A DNA stretch of 10,756 nt from the NCBI GenBank assembly GCA_028701415.1, contig JAQVQU010000031.1, positions 5,737 through 16,492 on the forward strand. Reading direction: 5' to 3'. The position numbers and the translations under genes are program-made. The notes beneath the pieces are model-generated. The model was not told the origin of the DNA, searched no databases, and worked only from the letters and a program-made list of their open reading frames with translations. Numbering within the stretch: the stretch's first letter is position 1; every line of letters starts with the position of its first letter. Source of the DNA: Clostridia bacterium (lineage in GTDB: Bacteria > Bacillota > Clostridia > Christensenellales > DTU072). Below are positions 1 to 6,652 of the stretch, piece after piece.

Positions 1-1238
1 AAACAAAACTCATCATCCGACCCATCTGGCTGATAAAAGTTATATTTAAAACCTATATGCACGTCTTCCTCTTCTTCAACAAAATCACCTTCATATTTTC
101 CCTCAAGTCTAATCGCAAGGGGACCATCGTGGTTATACATTATATATGCTTCAGGGTTAGGATCCAATGGATCATATATCAGCAAGTCCTCCCTATCTGG
201 CATATTATCATTAAGTACATTTCTACGAACCACAATTTTATCCCAGTTAATTTCGGCTTCCATTCTCTCCCCTTTAAATCTAGGATTAGTATTTTTCGTA
301 TCAATATCTTCGGAAACAATCACATTTAAAGTAAGTTTTGATAAAATTGAATCAGATCCTGCAAACGAGCTCAAGATACCTTTTTCTGTGAAGAAATCAA
401 ACTCTATTTCTATTGGGGGCATAGTGGAATTTATCGAGTCTTCAGTGGAAGTATCAATTCCTAAAATATTAGAAAAGAAGAAATCTAAATCTGACTTGAT
501 TTCGGTAATGCCTGGGACACCCTCGGTATTTTTAATAAGTCTAGCTAAAGTTGTTTTTAGGTCAACTACAATATTGTAGTGTCGCGTATAATAGTTCGTT
601 GCGGTTTTTTTGTACTCATATTTCATTTCAGAATCAAAAGATAAATAGGAGCCAATTACAGCAGCAATTCCACTTACACTTGAGTCAAACGCGCTCCCTA
701 ACGTCATCGGAAAGATTCTATCGAGACCAGAAGAAAAAATCTTCATAGTAATCTTAGTAAAGCCTTCAGGCCCTTTTAAAGCTATAAATAAATCAGCCTG
801 TTCCTCATTGAGAGGTAAAACATTAACTTGTAAAAATAGTTCTTCGTTATTTCCCTCACCTTTATAGATGGCCAAATGTAAAGAACGATTTTCGTAATTA
901 TCTATATCACCATTAACTTGAAATAATACTCTTCCGGGTACATCATCAAGAACAATTTTAAGCCCCATATCTAGAGAATACTGGGGATATAACTTATTAA
1001 CCTTAACTGTACTTGCATTTCTCACTTGATTAGCAAAACTATTTATTAGATCTGTAACCATATCGGTTTCGTCTGCTTGTTCTAAAGTACCTTTAGTAAA
1101 TCCTTCAGTATACCATTCATCCTCATCATCGATATTGGTATTATTTGTAGGAGGGGTATCAGGGCCACATGAAACCAGTCCCATAGATAAAATGAGAAAA
1201 ACTACTAAAACAACAAAAAATCTTGTTCCTTTTTTCAC
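1..1238 (-). CDS. Large lipoprotein of unknown family, C-terminus cut by window edge
   Basis: This reading frame stays open from a GTG start at 1238 to the left edge, giving 412 complete codons and no stop, so the C-terminus is missing. The N-terminus is a lipoprotein signal peptide: Lys-Lys, a hydrophobic stretch of about 17 residues, and a lipobox LVSC with Cys24 as the predicted lipidated residue. A Pro/Thr/Asn and Asp/Glu-rich linker follows (about residues 26-45). The rest looks like alternating beta strands with many acidic and Asn residues, and has no catalytic motif I recognise. The start is supported by AGGGAG at 1245-1250, six bases upstream of the GTG. It should be anchored on the outer face of the cytoplasmic membrane. 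The proS stop codon lies 53 bases upstream with no visible promoter or terminator between, so co-transcription with proS is likely. The function is unknown; a LolA/LppX-like lipid- or ligand-binding beta fold is only a guess. Confidence 0.88.
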   Translation of the reverse strand, partial: MKKGTRFFVVLVVFLILSMGLVSCGPDTPPTNNTNIDDEDEWYTEGFTKGTLEQADETDMVTDLINSFANQVRNASTVKVNKLYPQYSLDMGLKIVLDDVPGRVLFQVNGDIDNYENRSLHLAIYKGEGNNEELFLQVNVLPLNEEQADLFIALKGPEGFTKITMKIFSSGLDRIFPMTLGSAFDSSVSGIAAVIGSYLSFDSEMKYEYKKTATNYYTRHYNIVVDLKTTLARLIKNTEGVPGITEIKSDLDFFFSNILGIDTSTEDSINSTMPPIEIEFDFFTEKGILSSFAGSDSILSKLTLNVIVSEDIDTKNTNPRFKGERMEAEINWDKIVVRRNVLNDNMPDREDLLIYDPLDPNPEAYIMYNHDGPLAIRLEGKYEGDFVEEEEDVHIGFKYNFYQPDGSDDEFC

Positions 1239-1291
1239 CTGTCTCTCCCTTTTATCCAACAGATCCGAGAGTGACATAAAACAAGAATCAT

Positions 1292-3001
1292 TTAACCTCT
1301 ACAAAGCTGGATAATTCTCTCAACACACATTTCGTAAGGAACCTCTTCTTTAAGAGAACCATCTCTTTTTTGAAGTTCCACTATATTTTTTTCTAACGAT
1401 CTCGGACTGATAACTAAGCGAATTGGGATGCCCATAAGATCACAATCAGCAAACTTAAACCCGGGCGAAGCCAATCTATCATCGAAAATCGTATCTACCC
1501 CTGCCTTAATAAGTTTATCATACAAATCGCTAGCTTTCAAAAAAATATTTTGGTCGTCAGCTCTAAGGGCGCAAATGTACACTTTCCAGGGAGCAACAGA
1601 CATCGGCCAGCTAAGTCCTTTATCGTCAGCATATTCTTCTGCTATAGCAGAAATTGCCCTTCCAATACCTATCCCGTAACATCCCATTATAGGATTAATT
1701 TCCTTTCCCTCTCGATTAAGAACTTTCATTTCCATGCTTTTAGTATATTTTGTTCCAAGTTGAAAGATGTTTCCTATTTCTATCCCATTATTAATTTTTA
1801 ACTTAGCGCCACATTTGGGGCAGAAATCCTGGCTATTGACTTTAGAAATATCCAGAAATTCATTAGCAGAGAAGTCTCTTTTTATGCAAACATTTAATAA
1901 ATGATATTCCTCTTTGTTAGCCCCACATACCATATTTATACAATTATCCAAAGACTTATCAAATATTATTTTTAAGTTAGGAGATTCTTCTATTCCAACT
2001 GGACCAATGTTTCCAGCTATAATATTGGTGCCTAAAAGATCAGCAGGAATTATATCTGATTTTAAAACTTTTTTAAGTTTGGATTCATTAATTTCTAAAT
2101 CTCCTCGGATAAAACATAAAACAGTTTTGCCTGTATCTCCCTTTAGATTGTAACAAACAGCTTTTATAATTTTTTTCTGACTTGTTCCTCCCAGGAAAGA
2201 ACTTACTTCCTTAATCTCTTTAGCAGCACCAGTAAAAACTTCTTCTAATGGCAATAATTTTTCATACCCATTAATTCTAGGTTGGCACTCAGCGACTTCC
2301 ATATTTGCCTTATAGTCACATTCTGAGCATATTATCAATGTATCTTCCCCAACATCAGTAAGCAGCATATATTCATGTGCTATGCTTCCGCCCATCATCC
2401 CAGTATCAGATTTTACTGCGATAAAATTCTTTAATCCTATCCGCGAAAAAATCCTAAAATAAGCTTCATAAACCTTTTCATAGTATTCTGCTAAATCCTC
2501 TTGAGTTTCGTGAAAAGAGTACCCATCCTTCATGGTAAACTCTCTGACTCTTATTAAACCACCTCTTGAACGAGCCTCATCTCTAAATTTAGTTTGAATT
2601 TGATAAATCATAAATGGCAACTGTTGGTATGATTTTACCGAGTCACGGACAAAATGAACCGCTGCCTCTTCATGAGTCATTCCTAAGACTAAATCCCTAT
2701 CATTACGGTCCTTAAATCTTACCATCTCATCTCCAATAGATTTATACCGGCCACTTTGCTCCCAAAGATCTCTTGGCATAACTACTGGAAAAAGGCACTC
2801 TTGGCCCCCTATCGCATCCATTTCTTCTCTTACTATTCTTTGTATATTTTCGGCAATTTTTTTTGCAGGCATAGATAAAGTCCACACTCCGTTTGTAACA
2901 AGTTTAATAAACCCAGATTTCAACAACATAATGTGGCTTTTAATAACAGCTTCGGAGGGGATCGTCTTTGTCCTCTCTCCTACGAGTTTTGACATTAGCA
3001 T
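1292..3001 (-). CDS. proS: Prolyl-tRNA synthetase, bacterial type with editing (INS) domain
   Basis: This cytosolic class II aminoacyl-tRNA synthetase charges tRNA-Pro with proline using ATP. It has 569 residues from the chosen start, typical of bacterial-type ProRS. Visible signatures are THEEA (about 109-113), motif 2 beginning FRDEAR (about 139) and ending in TMKDGYSFH, and motif 3 GCYGIGIGR (about 440-448), followed by the C-terminal anticodon-binding domain (about 471-569). The INS/YbaK-like domain that clears Ala-tRNA-Pro lies between motifs 2 and 3 (about 223-405) and includes the FIRGD strand and a GPVGIEE turn. Two CxxC pairs flank it (Cys225/228 and Cys394/397) and could form a zinc knuckle. 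In-frame ATGs occur at 3007, 3001 and 2995. A GAGG at 3010-3013 sits 2 bases from the first and 8 from the second, and the second gives the same N-terminal length as I recall for B. subtilis ProS, so 3001 is preferred. The gene is flanked by two lipoprotein genes. I see no T-box leader. Confidence 0.97.
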   Translation of the reverse strand: MLMSKLVGERTKTIPSEAVIKSHIMLLKSGFIKLVTNGVWTLSMPAKKIAENIQRIVREEMDAIGGQECLFPVVMPRDLWEQSGRYKSIGDEMVRFKDRNDRDLVLGMTHEEAAVHFVRDSVKSYQQLPFMIYQIQTKFRDEARSRGGLIRVREFTMKDGYSFHETQEDLAEYYEKVYEAYFRIFSRIGLKNFIAVKSDTGMMGGSIAHEYMLLTDVGEDTLIICSECDYKANMEVAECQPRINGYEKLLPLEEVFTGAAKEIKEVSSFLGGTSQKKIIKAVCYNLKGDTGKTVLCFIRGDLEINESKLKKVLKSDIIPADLLGTNIIAGNIGPVGIEESPNLKIIFDKSLDNCINMVCGANKEEYHLLNVCIKRDFSANEFLDISKVNSQDFCPKCGAKLKINNGIEIGNIFQLGTKYTKSMEMKVLNREGKEINPIMGCYGIGIGRAISAIAEEYADDKGLSWPMSVAPWKVYICALRADDQNIFLKASDLYDKLIKAGVDTIFDDRLASPGFKFADCDLMGIPIRLVISPRSLEKNIVELQKRDGSLKEEVPYEMCVERIIQLCRG

Positions 3002-3009
3002 ATTCATAT

Positions 3010-3013
3010 CCTC
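3010..3013 (-). promoter_or_regulatory. Ribosome binding site deciding the proS start
   Basis: GAGG lies 8 bases upstream of the ATG at 3001 but only 2 bases upstream of the ATG at 3007. This favours the inner start for proS. Confidence 0.55.
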
Positions 3014-3057
3014 GAAAGAAAAAATATAGTATCAGCTTATCTTACCAGAGTCCTCAA

Positions 3058-3423
3058 CTATTCAGAAACGACTATTTCTAGTTCAGTAGAAAAAGCAGAA
3101 TAATTAATAACTAAATTATAGGTTCCGCTTTCAGTAAAAACATTTTGCGTGTCTAATAACAAATCAGAAGTATCAAAAACTATTGCGGCTACAGTTTCTA
3201 CGTTTCTTTCAGTTTCATCATCCAATACTGCCGTAACTGTGATTTTTGTAGAATCAAAAGTGTCTCCAACTGAATAATTAACGGTAGAATCCAACTTTGC
3301 TTTGATAGACTCAATTTGAGGCAAAGTTTCTTCCTCTGGAGTACAACCAAATAAAAATAGAGTACATCCCAGAGAAATAATTAATATTAGGACAACAAAT
3401 TTTGATTTCATCATATTCACCAT
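3058..3423 (-). CDS. Small lipoprotein with one bacterial Ig-like domain
   Basis: The protein has 121 residues. Residues 1-27 form a lipoprotein signal peptide: Lys6/Lys8, a long hydrophobic core, and lipobox LFGC with Cys27 as the lipidation site. The mature part is about 94 residues and acidic. It shows a strand pattern resembling bacterial Ig-like (Big_3-type) modules: YSVGDTFDSTKITVTAVLDD in the middle and a late ESGTYNLVINY strand, close to the Gly-Thr-Tyr signature that ends such domains. Nothing follows the single Ig module, so it is probably a short surface-exposed binding or scaffold protein rather than an enzyme. It is the first gene after a consensus promoter, and proS begins about 56 bases after its stop with no visible terminator. 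AAGG lies 3 bases from the ATG at 3423 and 6 from the next codon (GTG), so the start could be GTG at 3420. The family call comes from pattern only. Confidence 0.85.
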   Translation of the reverse strand: MVNMMKSKFVVLILIISLGCTLFLFGCTPEEETLPQIESIKAKLDSTVNYSVGDTFDSTKITVTAVLDDETERNVETVAAIVFDTSDLLLDTQNVFTESGTYNLVINYSAFSTELEIVVSE

Positions 3424-3446
3424 GAGCCTTAAATATATTTTAATAA

Positions 3447-3475
3447 ATTATAATCTTACAGTATAAACCTGTCAA
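3447..3475 (-). promoter_or_regulatory. Perfect-consensus sigma-A promoter for the lipoprotein-proS cluster
   Basis: On the minus strand TTGACA (3475-3470) and TATAAT (3452-3447) are separated by exactly 17 bases. Transcription would start near 3440, giving a leader of only about 17 bases before the lipoprotein start. Long A and T tracts upstream (about 3528-3560) could act as UP-element-like or curved DNA. The leader is too short for a riboswitch or T-box. Confidence 0.85.
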
Positions 3476-3504
3476 GCAAGGCATATATTTTATACATATA
3501 ATAA

Positions 3505-3520
3505 AACATTTGAAAATGTT
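3505..3520. repeat. 16-bp inverted repeat upstream of the lipoprotein-proS promoter
   Basis: AACATTT and AAATGTT are exact reverse complements separated by two bases. The site is about 30 bases upstream of the -35 box, inside an AT-only stretch. It could be an operator, or a weak hairpin downstream of the SRP RNA gene; the sequence does not decide between these. Confidence 0.4.
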
Positions 3521-3607
3521 AATAAATAAAAAAATTTTTTATCTTTAAAAAAAGTTTTTGTTGATTTTAATGAAGATTTCGATTTAAAATTGAAAATTTA
3601 TATAAAC

Positions 3608-3618
3608 AAAAACCGTGC
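3608..3618 (-). terminator. Closing helix and U tract at the 3' end of the SRP RNA
   Basis: The last RNA helix strand GCACGG (3618-3613) is followed directly by UUUUU (3612-3608). The partner CCGUGC is at the RNA 5' end, so this is not a compact hairpin terminator, although a small GUG/CAC hairpin could also form just before the U run. It most likely marks the 3' end of the transcript. Confidence 0.5.
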
Positions 3619-3876
3619 GCCCACTCCGACAAGTCCTATCGAATCGTATATCAAACAGGTGACTCCTCCAAAGCTTCCTTGTGGCACATTTCACTAATTG
3701 TTTAGTGCTGCTGCGATCAAGCTCTGACACGGTTCACAACGTAAAATTGCACAAGACCTTGTTTTCAACATTCCTTATTCGTACCGGTTTTCCATAGAGA
3801 ATGCCTCGATGGGTGTTCTATCCTGCTGTGGCGGGTTGCAGGTTACAGGGCACCGCCAGCTCCCCATATAGCACGG
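3613..3876 (-). ncRNA. ffs: Signal recognition particle RNA, large Gram-positive type
   Basis: This is the RNA scaffold of the SRP, which binds Ffh and targets membrane and secreted proteins co-translationally. At about 264 nt it matches the Bacillus-type large SRP RNA with an Alu domain. The ends pair exactly, CCGUGC (3876-3871) with GCACGG (3618-3613). In the Alu domain, GGUGCCCUGUAACCUGC matches the conserved UGUAA region, with helices GGCGG/CCGCC and CCUGC/GCAGG. In the S domain, CUUGUG pairs with CACAAG where B. subtilis has a different but complementary pair, which is compensatory change. Domain IV keeps GUCAG and AGCAGC at the right spacing, but the expected GGAA tetraloop is replaced (see findings). 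The gene has its own promoter and lies 96 bases downstream of hflX. The identification rests on recalled B. subtilis sequence and hand folding. Confidence 0.93.
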
Positions 3877-3882
3877 AATTAT

Positions 3883-3911
3883 AGTATATCCTAAATATAT
3901 ATCATTTTCAA
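3883..3911 (-). promoter_or_regulatory. Sigma-A promoter of the SRP RNA gene
   Basis: TTGAAA (3911-3906) and TATACT (3888-3883) are spaced by 17 bases. A start site 7 bases downstream falls at about 3876, exactly where the paired 5' end CCGUGC begins. An overlapping TATAAT at 3883-3878 has no -35 box at a proper distance. Confidence 0.8.
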
Positions 3912-3972
3912 GCGTTCAAACTAGGGATAAACTACACTTATCATTATTTAATTCATATCAAAAAATGCAAAA

Positions 3973-5154
3973 TTACTTGATAAAAGGTGTTGCAGATTTT
4001 TCCTCAAATAACTCAATGAAATTAGTTGTATCGTTAATTGTTTTTTCTGTTTCAATTATTTTTATTAAATATTTGTTTATTAAAACAATTAAGCTGTCTA
4101 GATTAATATTATTTTTTGCACTTATAGTAACAAAATTATCAGAATGTGGCACAAAGCTAAAAATCCCACAGTCAGATTTATTGACAACAGTAATAGTAGG
4201 AACATCCGATGCTCCAATTGACTTTAAAACTGAATTAACAATGTTATACTGCTCATATGCAACAGGAGAAGCTCCGTCAACAACGTGTAAAATTAAATCA
4301 GAGCTTATTGTTTCTTCCAAAGTGGATTTAAATGCTTTAATGAATTCATGCGGTAAATTAGAAATGAATCCTACAGTATCAGTTAACAGTATTTCTCTTC
4401 TCATTATCGTACTAATTCTTCGGCTAAGGGGATCAAGCGTTACAAAGAGCTGATCTTTAGCTTCCGAATTGGTATGAGATAAAACATTCATCAAAGTTGT
4501 TTTCCCTGCATTTGTATAACCAACCAAGGAAATTGTTAAACACCTGTTTTTTTCTCGATTTTTCCTGCGGATTGCTCTTTCTTCGGATAACTTTTCGAGT
4601 TTCTTCTCAAGTAATTTAATTTCATTTTTTATAGTTCTTTTATCTAGCTCTTTTTGCTGTTCACCTATTCCTCTTCTTGCCCCAGTTCCACCAGTTCCTC
4701 CCCCTCCCTGATTTGACATAAATAAGCCCTGTCCCATAATACGAGGAAGCATTTTCTTTTTATACATCAATTCAACTTGGAGTTTACCCTCATTAGACAC
4801 GGCATTTCTAGAAAAAATTTCTATTATTAGCATTGTCCTATCAATTACCTCAACACCCAACTCTTTTTCCAAATTAAAGAATTGATTCCCCCTAAGTTCA
4901 TTATAGAAAATAATTTTAGAAGATTCTGTAGCTTGAGATACCGATTTAAGGTCATTAAGTTTTCCTAAGCCAATGTAATATCGCCCGTCAGGTTTTTCTC
5001 TTTGTTGAAAAATATAACCAGCGACATTATATCCTGCTGAATTTGTGAGACTATAAAACTCCTCTACTTCCCAATTTGTCAAAGGCTTACAGTTTACATA
5101 AACTAGAATCACATTTGCCAATTCTTTCCTGCGATTTAAAGGTGTTTTATCCAT
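3973..5154 (-). CDS. hflX: HflX, ribosome-associated GTPase
   Basis: HflX binds the 50S subunit and uses GTP to split stalled or hibernating 70S ribosomes; it acts in the cytosol. The 393 residues are near the usual family length. The N-terminal HflX domain carries YIGLGKLNDL (about 60-69), then a glycine-rich loop (about 150-166) running into the family's GEQQKELDKR segment, then a charged coiled-coil helix (about 175-200). The GTPase domain has all G motifs: G1 GYTNAGKT (212-219), the G2 threonine in TLDP (239), G3 DTVGF (259-263), G4 NKSD (325-328) and G5 SAK (345-347). The start lies 12 bases after the dehydrogenase stop with only a weak GAAG just before it, so translation may depend on coupling to the upstream gene. 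No strong terminator follows before the SRP RNA promoter. Confidence 0.97.
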   Translation of the reverse strand: MDKTPLNRRKELANVILVYVNCKPLTNWEVEEFYSLTNSAGYNVAGYIFQQREKPDGRYYIGLGKLNDLKSVSQATESSKIIFYNELRGNQFFNLEKELGVEVIDRTMLIIEIFSRNAVSNEGKLQVELMYKKKMLPRIMGQGLFMSNQGGGGTGGTGARRGIGEQQKELDKRTIKNEIKLLEKKLEKLSEERAIRRKNREKNRCLTISLVGYTNAGKTTLMNVLSHTNSEAKDQLFVTLDPLSRRISTIMRREILLTDTVGFISNLPHEFIKAFKSTLEETISSDLILHVVDGASPVAYEQYNIVNSVLKSIGASDVPTITVVNKSDCGIFSFVPHSDNFVTISAKNNINLDSLIVLINKYLIKIIETEKTINDTTNFIELFEEKSATPFIK

Positions 5155-5166
5155 TCTTCGTATTAG

Positions 5167-6369
5167 CTATGCCATAATTTGATGATACATTTCAGTCATT
5201 TCTTCTTCGTCCATAAATTTGGGGACAGGATATAAGGGATTAGCCTCTGATAGAGCCCTCTTTACGAGTGTTGGTATATCTTCTTCTTTAATTCCAGCAA
5301 CTCTGTTTGGTATTCCCATACTTTTATTCAAATCTTTTATCCATTGGATAAATCTTTCTGCCTTCTCCTTTGGACTAATACCTACAATCCCTACAATATT
5401 CGCTAGAGAAGAAAGCTTTTCATAAATAGAATCTCCATAGTATTCCAATAAATGAGGCAATATAATCGCATTTGCAAGCCCATGAGGAATACCATATTGT
5501 CCACCCAATGAGTGTGCTATAGCATGCACATAGCCTACATATGCTCGAGTAAATGCAATACCTGCATAATGAGCTGCTAGTTGCATATTCTTACGTGCTT
5601 CAATATCTTTACCATTCGAATACGCTATATATAAATTTTCATAGATTAACTTAACTGCTTTTTCCGCCATATCCTTTGTTTCTGCGGTGTTGCCCTTTCC
5701 AATATAGGCCTCAACAGCGTGAGTTAGCGCATCAACACCTGTTGTAGATGTAATCCCTTTCGGTAACCCCACAGTCAAAAGAGGATCTAAAACAGCGAAT
5801 CTTGGGATTAACATAGGGTCATTTATTGGATATTTTTCGTGAGTCGAACTATCTGTAATAACTGCAGCAACAGTCACTTCTGAACCAGTCCCAGCAGTTG
5901 TAGGTACAGCAAAAATCAGAGGAAGCTTTTTTAAGATTTTTAAAAGTCCCTTCATTTGAGAAACCTTTTTATTAGGCCTAGCCACCCTTGCCCCGATTCC
6001 CTTTGCACAATCCATTGGAGATCCTCCTCCGAAAGCAATTATCCCTTGGCAATTATTTTCTTTATATAGTGCAAGTCCCTCTTCAATATTGTCTATTGTA
6101 GGATTTGGGATAGTTCCATCATAGATAATATATTCTAAAGCATCAGTTTTCATTTGAGCAAAAAGCCCATTAAGTAACCCCAAATCAATTAACTCCTTAC
6201 TTGTTACAACCAAAACTTTTGATAAACCTTGTTTCTTTATTAAGCTAGGTAGCTCTAATATTTTGTTTTCTCCAACTAATAATTCGGGTTTTCTCCAAGG
6301 TAAAAGGGGCATTGCAACATACATAACCCCTTGAAATACTCTTGATGCTATTTTTTTTATAATATTCAT
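5167..6369 (-). CDS. Iron-containing alcohol dehydrogenase
   Basis: This NAD(P)-dependent group III (Fe-ADH) oxidoreductase interconverts alcohols and aldehydes or ketones in the cytosol; the substrate cannot be told from sequence. It has 400 residues, normal for the family. The dinucleotide-binding domain carries GGGSPMDCAK (114-123) and PTTAGTGSEVT (156-166). The metal site is complete by comparison with FucO: Asp213 and His217 in GVDALTH, His282 in VHAIAH, and His296 in IPHG. The N-terminal 30 residues include LPWRKPE, which I associate with a subgroup of this family. The start is well supported by AAGGAG at 6377-6382, seven bases upstream of the ATG. An extended -10 promoter lies just upstream. 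It is followed 12 bases later by hflX, probably in one transcript. Iron is the usual metal, but zinc or another metal is possible. Confidence 0.95.
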   Translation of the reverse strand: MNIIKKIASRVFQGVMYVAMPLLPWRKPELLVGENKILELPSLIKKQGLSKVLVVTSKELIDLGLLNGLFAQMKTDALEYIIYDGTIPNPTIDNIEEGLALYKENNCQGIIAFGGGSPMDCAKGIGARVARPNKKVSQMKGLLKILKKLPLIFAVPTTAGTGSEVTVAAVITDSSTHEKYPINDPMLIPRFAVLDPLLTVGLPKGITSTTGVDALTHAVEAYIGKGNTAETKDMAEKAVKLIYENLYIAYSNGKDIEARKNMQLAAHYAGIAFTRAYVGYVHAIAHSLGGQYGIPHGLANAIILPHLLEYYGDSIYEKLSSLANIVGIVGISPKEKAERFIQWIKDLNKSMGIPNRVAGIKEEDIPTLVKRALSEANPLYPVPKFMDEEEMTEMYHQIMA

Positions 6370-6401
6370 AATATTTCTCCTTAAGTAGAAATTGTAAGTA
6401 T

Positions 6402-6410
6402 ATTATATCA
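6402..6410 (-). promoter_or_regulatory. Extended -10 promoter for the alcohol dehydrogenase-hflX unit
   Basis: On the minus strand TG (6410-6409), one base, then TATAAT (6407-6402) form an extended -10 element. The -35 region at 17 bases' spacing (ATGAAT) is poor. Start of transcription is predicted near 6395, leaving a leader of about 26 bases. The rest of the 283-base gap up to 6652 is AT-rich, and I see no gene or clear terminator in it. Confidence 0.65.
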
Positions 6411-6418
6411 CTAAACAG
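6408..6418. repeat. 11-bp direct repeat, copy overlapping the dehydrogenase promoter
   Basis: The minus-strand sequence CTGTTTAGTGA overlaps the extended -10 element here, and an identical copy lies at 6616-6626, just after the GH109 stop codon. It is a possible operator pair, but chance is not excluded in such AT-rich DNA. Confidence 0.35.
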
Positions 6419-6615
6419 TAGTAAATTCATCAATCAAATATGAAGGTAATATTCAACAATTAATGAAATTCCAACACAATAATAGTCCTATTAAACACAT
6501 ATTTTTATGATACTATTCCAAAGGAAAATGGTTCTCAACTGTTTTTTATTTTTTTCGAGTTGAATATTATTAAATTTCGCCTCTTTTATTATTGTTTGTT
6601 TTTTCACCAAACTAT

Positions 6616-6626
6616 TCACTAAACAG
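6616..6626. repeat. 11-bp direct repeat, distal copy
   Basis: This is the second identical copy of CTGTTTAGTGA (minus strand), 208 bases upstream of the promoter-overlapping copy and between the GH109 gene and the dehydrogenase gene. Confidence 0.35.
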
Positions 6627-6652
6627 ATCTAAATCTAAAAAAAATATCTTTT

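Noticed and set aside
57..748. Three short plus-strand open frames at the left end
   Set aside because: They lie opposite the open lipoprotein frame on the minus strand, have no ribosome binding site and encode low-complexity or unlikely proteins.
3008..3612. A T-box or other riboswitch controlling proS
   Set aside because: The mapped consensus promoter leaves about 17 bases of leader before the first gene, the 56-base gap before proS has no T-box sequence, and the structured RNA further upstream is the SRP RNA.
3965..4453. A 162-codon plus-strand open frame inside hflX
   Set aside because: It is antisense to the GTPase domain with all its motifs and is explained by the codon pattern of that gene.
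6520..6600. A terminator from the CAACT/AGTTG inverted repeat after the GH109 gene
   Set aside because: The stem is five pairs with an 18-base A/T loop and no proper U tract on the minus strand.
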